From: Clostridia bacterium
Lineage (GTDB): Bacteria > Bacillota > Clostridia > Oscillospirales > CAG-382
NCBI GenBank assembly: GCA_017959195.1
Contig: JAGDBE010000139.1
Span: 1 to 6,117 of the forward strand
DNA length: 6,117 nt
Direction: 5' to 3'
Part shown: positions 1-4,954 of the stretch, piece by piece
How the letters are laid out: each line of letters begins with the position of its first letter
How positions within the stretch are numbered: the stretch's first letter is position 1
Notes under the pieces: model-generated
What the model saw: only the letters and a program-made list of their open reading frames with translations
The model's database searches: none
What the model was told of the DNA's origin: nothing
Program-made: the position numbers and the translations under genes

Positions 1-1005
1 GGACAGTTTCATCATGGTTTCGATGATTTCTTTTTTATTCAGCCGTTTTGCGTTGTTGGAGTTGAACTCCTCGATTGCAACGGCCTTCTTGTTGCCGTCC
101 GTAAAGTACTTATCGTAGTTCAGTCCGCGGTTGTCTGCGGGGACGCGGTAAAAGTCGCCCATATCTATCGCTCTTGCGCATTCTTCGTTTGTGAGAAGCG
201 TTTCGTACATCTTTTCGCCGTGGCGGATGCCGATTATCTTTATTTTGTCCTTGTCCGCGCCGAAAAGCTCGCAAACCGCGAGCGCCTGCGTCATAATCGT
301 GCATGCCGGCGCCTTCTGTATGAGAAGGTCTCCGTTTTCGCCGTGTTCAAACGCGAAAAGCACGAGGTCAACCGCCTCGTCGAGCGACATGATGAATCTC
401 GTCATGGACGGCTCGGTTATGGTTATCTCATTGCCCGCTTTTATCTGGTCTATCCAGAGCGGAATAACGGATCCTCTTGAGCACATTACGTTTCCGTATC
501 TTGTGCAGCAGATTTTTGTGTTTTTGGACATTCTCGACTTTGCTATCGCAACTTTTTCCTCAAGCGCCTTGGAAATTCCCATGGCGTTTATCGGGTAAGC
601 CGCCTTGTCGGTCGAAAGACAGATTACGCTTTCAACGCCTTCGTCAATCGCCGCCGTAAGCACGTTGTCGGTGCCTAAAATGTTGGTGCGCACCGCTTCC
701 ATCGGGAAAAATTCGCACGACGGAACCTGCTTCAGCGCCGCCGCGTGAAAGATGAAGTCAACGCCGTGCATTGCGGCTCTGCAGGATTCGAGCGAGCGCA
801 CGTCGCCTATATAAAATTTGATTTTGTCCGCCGCTTCAGGCATTTTCGTCTGAAATTCGTGGCGCATGTCGTCCTGCTTCTATTCGTCTCTCGAAAAGAT
901 ACGGATTTCGCCTATGTCTGTCTGCAAAAAGCGGTTCAGAACCGCGTTGCCGAAAGATCCGGTACCTCCGGTAATCATCAAAGTCTTATCCTTAAAGATT
1001 CCCAT
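1..1005 (-). pseudogene. capE: CapE/FnlA-type UDP-GlcNAc 4,6-dehydratase/5-epimerase, interrupted by an in-frame TAG, 3' end cut by the window edge
   Basis: The family converts UDP-GlcNAc to a 4-keto-6-deoxy sugar nucleotide, the first step of UDP-L-FucNAc synthesis for capsule or O-antigen. Read from ATG at 1005, the frame gives an extended-SDR protein: nucleotide-binding TGGTGSFG at residues 12-19, FSRDE at 37-41, HAAALKQVPS near residue 80, STDKA at 131-135 (Lys134) and MGISK at 142-146. In the last motif Met replaces the usual Tyr of YxxxK, as is normal in this subfamily. RYGNV, MTRF and the ending DNRGLNYDKYF also fit. Codon 42 (880-882) is TAG where relatives have Lys (RDEKKQDD), one A-to-T change from AAG. 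No other stop or frameshift occurs down to position 1. About 335 codons are present against roughly 340-345 in the family, so only a few are missing at the left edge. The promoter and RBS are intact. It may be a recent nonsense mutation, a sequencing error or a recoded codon. Family assignment is firm; inactivation is less certain. Confidence 0.88.
880..882 (-). other. In-frame amber codon (codon 42) in the capE-like gene
   Basis: On the minus strand the codons run GAA TAG AAG CAG GAC GAC ATG. Relatives have Lys-Lys-Gln-Asp-Asp-Met here, so TAG stands for an expected AAG or AAA. Translation would end after 41 residues, within the Rossmann fold. Confidence 0.92.
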
Positions 1006-1015
1006 AATAACATAT

Positions 1016-1020
1016 CTCCC
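1016..1020 (-). promoter_or_regulatory. Ribosome binding site of the capE-like gene
   Basis: GGGAG on the minus strand lies 10 nt upstream of the ATG at 1005. It supports this start, which places the glycine-rich nucleotide-binding motif at the expected distance from the N-terminus. Confidence 0.65.
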
Positions 1021-1047
1021 AAACATTTTTTCTGCATTATTTTAATA

Positions 1048-1076
1048 ATTTTATCATATATAAAAATAAATGTCAA
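1048..1076 (-). promoter_or_regulatory. Sigma-A-type promoter reading left into the capE-like gene
   Basis: The minus strand shows a perfect -35 hexamer TTGACA (1071-1076), a 17-nt spacer, and -10 TAAAAT (1048-1053), a 5/6 match to TATAAT. A TG one base upstream of the -10 makes it an extended -10. The expected start of transcription is near 1041, giving a leader of about 36 nt that contains the GGGAG site. Spacing and sequence are close to the vegetative consensus, so this is probably the head of a polysaccharide operon continuing beyond the left edge. Identified by eye; no start-site data. Confidence 0.8.
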
Positions 1077-1180
1077 CAACTGCCATTTTATTTTCGCGGA
1101 TGAAAAAATTACCATACCCGCTTTTACATAAAATTTCTCTTTGTTACAAACAATATCAGCGAAACCGAAATTGTTGTCAA

Positions 1181-1187
1181 AAAGGAG
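1181..1187 (+). promoter_or_regulatory. Ribosome binding site of spoVT
   Basis: AAAGGAG ends 10 nt before the ATG at 1198. It lies downstream of the alternative TTG at 1141 and so decides in favour of 1198 as the start. Confidence 0.85.
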
Positions 1188-1197
1188 TTTTTTATAT

Positions 1198-1755
1198 ATG
1201 AAAGCAACAGGTATCGTAAGAAGAATAGACGACCTCGGACGCGTCGTTATCCCGAAGGAAATCCGCCGCACGATGAAAATACGCGAGGGCTCGCCTCTCG
1301 AAATATATACTGACCACGAAGGAGAAGTTATATTCAAAAAATATTCTCCGATAGGAGAACTTTCGTCTTTCGCCTCGCAGTACGCGGAAACGGTGCATAA
1401 AACCTGCAAAATGGCGGTAATAATCTGCGACCGCGACACCGTCATCGCCTGCGCCGGAGTGTCCAAAAAGGACTATCTCGAAAAGCCGATTTCCGACAGC
1501 GCCGAAAGAATCATCGAAGGAAGGGCGCTTTACCAGTATCAGAACGGCTCGGAGCAGTACACTATAACGCGCGACGGCGCCGGCGACCTCTATATAAGGT
1601 GCGCCATGCCGATTCTCACCGAAGGCGACGTCATCGGCTGCGTAATTTCGGCGGCGTCGGCTTCAAAACCCGACGCGGAGCCCATAGCCCCCGAACTCGA
1701 GGCAAAGCTCGTGCAGACGGCGGCAAACTTCCTCGGCAAACAGCTTGAAAGCTGA
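1198..1755 (+). CDS. spoVT: Stage V sporulation protein T (SpoVT), AbrB-type transcriptional regulator
   Basis: SpoVT is a DNA-binding regulator that tunes sigma-G-dependent genes in the developing forespore. The 185-residue product matches the family in length (178 in Bacillus subtilis). Residues 1-50 form the AbrB/SpoVT swapped-hairpin DNA-binding domain, nearly identical to the known protein: MKATGIVRRIDDLGRVVIPK, then EIRRTMKIREG and a VIFKKYSPI linker. Residues from about 56 to 180 fit the GAF-like regulatory domain, including ICDRD near 81 and SKKDYLEKPIS near 95. An upstream TTG at 1141 would add 19 residues, but the strong RBS at 1181-1187 and family alignment favour ATG 1198. The gene stands alone on the plus strand, divergent from the capE-like gene and convergent with the membrane gene, and ends in a hairpin terminator. 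The near-invariant N-terminus separates it from generic AbrB paralogues, although clostridia can carry several SpoVT-like proteins. Confidence 0.95.
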   Translation: MKATGIVRRIDDLGRVVIPKEIRRTMKIREGSPLEIYTDHEGEVIFKKYSPIGELSSFASQYAETVHKTCKMAVIICDRDTVIACAGVSKKDYLEKPISDSAERIIEGRALYQYQNGSEQYTITRDGAGDLYIRCAMPILTEGDVIGCVISAASASKPDAEPIAPELEAKLVQTAANFLGKQLES

Positions 1756-1767
1756 ATTTTATATATA

Positions 1768-1797
1768 AAAAAGCAGAAGCGTCCGCTTCTGCTTTTT
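1768..1797. terminator. Bidirectional intrinsic terminator between spoVT and the convergent membrane gene
   Basis: A 13-bp perfect stem (1768-1780 with 1785-1797) closes a GTCC loop. Its core is AAGCAGAAGC/GCTTCTGCTT, flanked by an A-tract on one side and a T-tract on the other, so it can work in both directions. It starts 12 nt after the spoVT stop and serves the minus-strand unit arriving from the right. Stem length and loop size equal those of the hairpin at 2823-2852. Confidence 0.9.
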
Positions 1798-1803
1798 ATC
1801 TTT

Positions 1804-1860
1804 TTATTTTTTCGACAATACCTTGTGCAAAAGCGATTTATTCGGCTTAATAAAGTCCGG
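1804..1860 (-). pseudogene. Orphan C-terminal tail (DFIKPNKS...KVLSKK), detached from any start
   Basis: The minus-strand frame at 1860-1804 reads PDFIKPNKSLLHKVLSKK then TAA, close to the end of the FrhB-like protein (DFIKPNKSFFQKVLGKIFK). The eight codons of DFIKPNKS differ at three bases from the other copy, all synonymous third positions (TTT/TTC, ATT/ATA, TCG/TCA), which indicates divergence as coding sequence. This frame has a TAG at 1891-1893 and no start of its own. It could be the remnant of a paralogue of the FrhB-like gene. Alternatively it is the true C-terminus of the membrane gene, cut off by a 4-bp repeat expansion near 1867. The tail is basic and amphipathic, so a membrane-association role is possible but only inferred. 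Confidence 0.7.
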
Positions 1861-1864
1861 AGCA

Positions 1865-2779
1865 TTATTTATTTGCGCGATCGCTGCGCTCTATAATCAG
1901 ACCTTTTGCAAAAGCCCTCATCAGATCCTCAGGGTCTGTATCATACCTCTTTGCAAGGCTTATCAGAATATCATAGGGGATCTGCAAATTGTTTTCTTCA
2001 CCGTACTGAGCCGCCATCCTGCCCATGCCGTACGCCTCGATTCTGACTTCGACGGGGTCAAGGTCATCCTTCCAGAGCAGAAACATTTTTTTGTTCCGTT
2101 TTTTTGTAAGCCGGTTCGATAAAAACGCGACGGCGGTGCTTACGCCGAAGAAAAACAAAAGAGAAGCGGGTATCGCAAATGCCGGCGAAACGTATTCCTG
2201 AAGGCGGTATATATCCGGCCAGCCTCCGTTCGCCTCGCCGATAAGCGCCACTTCAATATAATAAACGATCATATAAGCAGAACAGAGAACGATGCCGAAC
2301 AGCCGGTCCTTCCACGTAAACAGGTGGCCGCTTTCGATCTGAAAGAAGGAAACAATGATTAAAAGCGGACAAACGATATGGGTGACAAAATTGTGTCCGC
2401 CGAAAGCATCGTGCGGAGACGTCCAGCTTATAAAGGCGAGCACAACGATCATCGTAACCGCGATGGAAGTCGTCGCCGTAAAATGAATCAGCGCCGCCCA
2501 TTTCGGCAATATGAAACGCTTCTGGCGTATACCTTCGACCGCGAAAGGAAACACGAAAGCCGCGGAAAGCGCCGCAAACACGTTTGAGATCATCGTAAAG
2601 TAGATAAAGGACATAAAACCGTTTTCGTGCGCGACGTTATTCGTTATGTTCACGCCTTCGACGATACTGTAAAAAGCGAGTATCATCGTCAGTATCACAC
2701 AGCAAAGCGCGATCACGCTTCGCCGCCTTAAAAGTACAGTCAGGTGTTCCCGGATCGACGTGTTCTTCATATCATTCAT
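1865..2779 (-). CDS. Six-helix integral membrane protein, Pr6Pr-like, with a cytoplasmic C-terminal extension
   Basis: Function unknown. Counting from the upstream ATG at 2788, six hydrophobic segments lie near residues 24-43, 60-82, 99-121, 134-151, 163-183 and 203-224. Basic RRR (21-23) and KKRNKK (229-234) place both ends in the cytoplasm. The second segment (YFTMISNVFAALSAAF) and fourth (HIVCPLLIIVSFF) resemble Pr6Pr-family proteins; this is recognition by eye. Residues 235-307 form a polar, probably helical domain I do not recognise. GGAGG at 2791-2795 lies only 2 nt from ATG 2788 but 11 nt from ATG 2779, so I take 2779 (304 residues); 2788 would give 307. The gene sits alone between two related terminators. 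Its stop falls in an AAATAAAT repeat, and without one AAAT unit the protein would continue into the DFIKPNKS tail at 1804-1860. The 3' end may therefore be frameshifted. Confidence 0.75.
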   Translation of the reverse strand: MNDMKNTSIREHLTVLLRRRSVIALCCVILTMILAFYSIVEGVNITNNVAHENGFMSFIYFTMISNVFAALSAAFVFPFAVEGIRQKRFILPKWAALIHFTATTSIAVTMIVVLAFISWTSPHDAFGGHNFVTHIVCPLLIIVSFFQIESGHLFTWKDRLFGIVLCSAYMIVYYIEVALIGEANGGWPDIYRLQEYVSPAFAIPASLLFFFGVSTAVAFLSNRLTKKRNKKMFLLWKDDLDPVEVRIEAYGMGRMAAQYGEENNLQIPYDILISLAKRYDTDPEDLMRAFAKGLIIERSDRANK

Positions 2780-2790
2780 TTTTGTCATCG

Positions 2791-2795
2791 CCTCC
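2791..2795 (-). promoter_or_regulatory. GGAGG ribosome binding site deciding the start of the membrane protein gene
   Basis: A full GGAGG on the minus strand is 2 nt from ATG 2788, too close for normal use, and 11 nt from ATG 2779, which is long but workable. The later ATG at 2770 would be 20 nt away. Confidence 0.6.
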
Positions 2796-2822
2796 GCTTT
2801 TTAATCACGGTTTTGTCGCTGT

Positions 2823-2852
2823 AAAAAACAGAAGCGGATGCTTCTGCTTTTT
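2823..2852 (-). terminator. Intrinsic terminator of the MBOAT-SGNH-FrhB operon
   Basis: The hairpin starts 7 nt past the stop of the FrhB-like gene. The minus-strand RNA has 13 pairs and an AUCC loop, with core CAGAAGC/GCUUCUG, one G-U wobble (2847 with 2828), and A-U pairs running into a U-tract. On the plus strand the wobble becomes an A/C mismatch, so this copy favours leftward transcription, unlike the symmetric hairpin at 1768-1797. Confidence 0.85.
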
Positions 2853-2922
2853 TTCATTATTATTTGAAAATCTTGCCCAGAACCTTTTGGAAAAATGATT
2901 TATTCGGCTTTATGAAGTCCGC
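2823..2922 (-). repeat. Copy B of the gene-end module (tail, stop and terminator)
   Basis: This is the resident copy: the 3' end of the FrhB-like gene, coding for DFIKPNKSFFQKVLGKIFK, its TAA and the terminator at 2823-2852. It is about 7 bases longer than copy A, because the tail has two extra residues. Upstream of the DFIKPNKS codons the two copies show no further similarity. Confidence 0.8.
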
Positions 2923-3996
2923 CGCGGCGGAAACGCCCTCGTTTTCGAAAACGGAAACGAATTTTTCATAAATCTTTTGATCGGGCTTTGAAACGGGCTT
3001 TGTGAGCCGCTGATTATACTTGATTACAGCGTCGATTTCCTGCTTTTGAAAATCTATTTGTTCCGAAACGCTTTCAAACAGCTTTTTTCCCTTTTCGGTG
3101 CATACTATCACGCAGGAAGTGCCCATTTTATTATAGTTTTCCGTGATATTTTCTATTCCCTTATAGTCGCCGATTATCACGTCGCCGATAAGCGGAAAAT
3201 CCTTGTATCCGCACTCATAGCAGCTGTCGCGCATCAGAATATTCGACTGGAAGATTCTGCCGAAAGTCGAGAGGTGCAGCGGTTCCGTTTTCACGTTTCC
3301 GTTTTCGAAAGACGCCTCTATATACATCGGGAGCCATTTTTTGAGCTTTTTTCTCATATTGAAGCCCGTAATTTTACTGTTTTCCCTCTTTTCAAGGTCG
3401 GAAACGTATGCTTTGAGCGCCTTATCCGACGTCGGGCCGTGGCAGATGAGCGTTACGAAATAAAGATTTTCGTTTTCGCCTACGAAATTCTTCACCGCCG
3501 CCGCCTGGCAGGGCGTTCCGGTAAACAAAACGGGTTTATTTTCGCAGAGCGCCTTTTTTATCTCCCCAAACACGCCTTCCGTCTTACTCTGAACGTATTT
3601 TGAGGTGCGCATTTTCATTATATCGGAAATATCGCCCGAAAGAATATGCTTTGCGCCGCAAAAGTCGTCGTCATACACGCTTCCGCAGACTTTTCCGCCT
3701 TTTTCAAGGATGCTTTTTGCGAACGCGAAGAAAAGTCCGCCCGACGAGCTCTGCGAAACGAGGTTTTCGTCTTTGAGCCATGCGGAGTAAACTTCTTTTT
3801 CGGAGTTTTCTTGCCTTTTGAACGAATTATGCGGGCATTTATCAAAGCAGATTCCGCAGTCTATGCATTTTTCCGCGTCGATTTCGGGATAGAGAAAAAA
3901 GTTTTTATTCTCCATCCTCACCGCGTTTTTTGGGCAGACCGCCGCGCAGAGTCCGCAGCCGCTGCAATTTTCGCCATTTAAAGTAGAAACGTTCAT
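2860..3996 (-). CDS. FrhB/FdhB-like coenzyme F420 hydrogenase/dehydrogenase beta-subunit family protein with N-terminal 2x[4Fe-4S] ferredoxin domain
   Basis: A cytoplasmic iron-sulfur flavoprotein of the family related to F420-reducing hydrogenase beta subunits. Members are common in clostridial capsule loci, where their substrate is not established. The 378-residue product has two cluster motifs, CSGCGLCAAVCP (Cys11, 14, 17, 21) and CIDCGICFDKCP (Cys44, 47, 50, 54). The FrhB N- and C-domain signatures follow: SSSGG at 83-87, TGTPCQ at 159-164, a CHG motif near 188, CYEC at 259-262, and GDVIIGDYKGIE, where relatives often have GDFWGIE. The start at 3996 is preferred: GGAAGG lies 6 nt upstream and ferredoxin Cys11 falls at the usual place. 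ATG 4038 would add 14 basic residues and overlap the gene upstream. The upstream stop is 13 nt away, so the gene is the last of its operon. The C-terminus is a basic amphipathic tail repeated at 1804-1860. Family is clear; reaction unknown. Confidence 0.88.
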   Translation of the reverse strand: MNVSTLNGENCSGCGLCAAVCPKNAVRMENKNFFLYPEIDAEKCIDCGICFDKCPHNSFKRQENSEKEVYSAWLKDENLVSQSSSGGLFFAFAKSILEKGGKVCGSVYDDDFCGAKHILSGDISDIMKMRTSKYVQSKTEGVFGEIKKALCENKPVLFTGTPCQAAAVKNFVGENENLYFVTLICHGPTSDKALKAYVSDLEKRENSKITGFNMRKKLKKWLPMYIEASFENGNVKTEPLHLSTFGRIFQSNILMRDSCYECGYKDFPLIGDVIIGDYKGIENITENYNKMGTSCVIVCTEKGKKLFESVSEQIDFQKQEIDAVIKYNQRLTKPVSKPDQKIYEKFVSVFENEGVSAAADFIKPNKSFFQKVLGKIFK

Positions 3997-4009
3997 TTTT
4001 AACCTTCCG

Positions 4010-4948
4010 TCAATTTTCTTCCGACGCGAGTTTTTCAATTATCATATCGGTAAACTCTATGCCGGATTCATATTTCAGATGATACACAGTATCGAAGAAT
4101 TTATCGTTTTCATATGCCGAGTCTTCAGGCTTATAGAGCATTTTTACATTATCGTCAGAAAGTCTTTGATATATGCCGTCTGCGCACTTTTCGCTCTGTT
4201 CGAAAGACGTCCTGTTGAGCGGCGGGAACAGAAGATAAACCTTTACTCCCATATCCTCGAAATATTTTATGTTTTCCTCGAGTTTATCTATAAACGGGTA
4301 GTTTTCGAAATCGTAAACAGAGTCGGCAAACTTATCGGGCGGCAGGTTTTCGTGGACCGTCATATCTCCGTACTCATTTGACGAGGACCGCAGATACACC
4401 TTATTCTTTGAAAGCTTCTTTCTTATGCTGTCCTGAAAATAGAAGCCGAAATTCTTCCAGCCGACCGTCAAAGCCGTCGGCAGATATTTGAGAAGCGCGG
4501 ACGCGGGTGTTCTTTTTATAGTTTCGGGGGCGTAATAAAGCAGAAATTCGACGTTATTGTCGGTATCGTTATACCAGCCCTCCCCGTAATAGCCGTATTC
4601 GGGCATTAAAAACAGTATATCGCCCGGTTTCATATACGGTTTTACGCTGTTTATATACAGTCCGAACGACGTTCCGGCGTTGAGTCCCATATTGACGGAC
4701 GGAATTCCCGTCTTCTCTTCGAAATATTTACTGTGAATGCCGAAATGCGTTGCCGAACCGCCGACAAACACCGCTTTATTCTCGTCTTTCATCGCTTCGA
4801 GGCGGTTTAACTTATCTATATACGAGGCGTTGCTCATGGATTTTGAGTACGATCTGTAAAGCACGTGTCCGAGAACGCAGAAAACGAGCATTATTACCGT
4901 AATTATTATGATTTTTGAAGCAAATCTTAAACTTTTACTCTTTTCCAT
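4010..4948 (-). CDS. Membrane-anchored SGNH/GDSL-like protein, partner of the adjacent MBOAT acyltransferase
   Basis: Probably the extracytoplasmic half of a polysaccharide O-acylation machine, in the role DltD, AlgJ/AlgX or PatB plays beside its MBOAT. The 312-residue protein has a basic N-terminus and one membrane segment or uncleaved signal (residues 12-31); the rest would lie outside the cell. SGNH features are visible: VFVGGSATHFG, with nucleophile candidate Ser65; NMGLNAGTS at 86-94; and a C-terminal FDTVYHLKYESG, giving Asp286 and His290 as likely remaining triad members. Its stop precedes the FrhB-like gene by 13 nt, and its start follows the MBOAT stop by 6 nt. No strong RBS is seen: GAGG lies 12 nt upstream, inside the end of the MBOAT gene, so translational coupling is likely. 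Whether it transfers or removes acetyl groups cannot be read from the sequence. Confidence 0.85.
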   Translation of the reverse strand: MEKSKSLRFASKIIIITVIMLVFCVLGHVLYRSYSKSMSNASYIDKLNRLEAMKDENKAVFVGGSATHFGIHSKYFEEKTGIPSVNMGLNAGTSFGLYINSVKPYMKPGDILFLMPEYGYYGEGWYNDTDNNVEFLLYYAPETIKRTPASALLKYLPTALTVGWKNFGFYFQDSIRKKLSKNKVYLRSSSNEYGDMTVHENLPPDKFADSVYDFENYPFIDKLEENIKYFEDMGVKVYLLFPPLNRTSFEQSEKCADGIYQRLSDDNVKMLYKPEDSAYENDKFFDTVYHLKYESGIEFTDMIIEKLASEEN

Positions 4949-4954
4949 AATTTC

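Larger units (their letters stand above)
1768..1860 (-). repeat. Copy A of a duplicated gene-end module (C-terminal tail, stop and terminator)
   Basis: In minus-strand order this block holds codons for P-DFIKPNKS-LLHKVLSKK, a TAA, a 6-nt gap and a 13-bp/4-nt-loop terminator hairpin. Copy B at 2823-2922 has the same order and geometry. The best segment, 1835-1859 against 2897-2921, matches at 23 of 25 positions by eye. Similarity stops at about 1860, four bases from the stop of the membrane gene. Confidence 0.8.

Noticed and set aside
191..1131. Plus-strand open frames across the capE-like gene (for example 191-598 and 745-1131)
   Set aside because: They are shadows of the minus-strand dehydratase frame, which carries clear family motifs throughout.
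1101..1134. Possible sigma-G-like promoter for spoVT (TGAAAA ... CATAAAAT)
   Set aside because: The spacer is about 20 nt and both boxes are imperfect, so it is not strong enough to annotate. No better promoter for spoVT was found by eye.
1141..1153. Short palindrome TTGTT-ACA-AACAA upstream of spoVT
   Set aside because: A 5-bp half-site in AT-rich DNA is expected by chance, and no matching regulator site is known to me.
1141..1197. Upstream TTG start adding 19 residues to SpoVT
   Set aside because: The strong AAAGGAG RBS lies downstream of it, and the family N-terminus begins exactly at ATG 1198.
978..1466. Long minus-strand open frame antisense to spoVT, and smaller ones such as 1590-1865 and 1192-1398
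   Set aside because: They are antisense shadows of a highly conserved gene, have atypical composition and no RBS, and match no family I know.
2796..2830. TTTACA ... TAAAAA as a promoter for the membrane gene on the minus strand
   Set aside because: The implied start of transcription would fall at the RBS, leaving no usable leader, and the boxes are weak and overlap the terminator T-tract.
3046..3981. Plus-strand open frames across the FrhB-like gene (3046-3603, 3646-3981)
   Set aside because: The opposite strand encodes the cysteine motifs and FrhB signatures; these frames are rich in Phe and Arg as expected of antisense translation.
3997..4038. Upstream ATG at 4038 for the FrhB-like gene
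   Set aside because: It overlaps the preceding gene and has a poorer RBS context; the ferredoxin domain starts naturally from ATG 3996.
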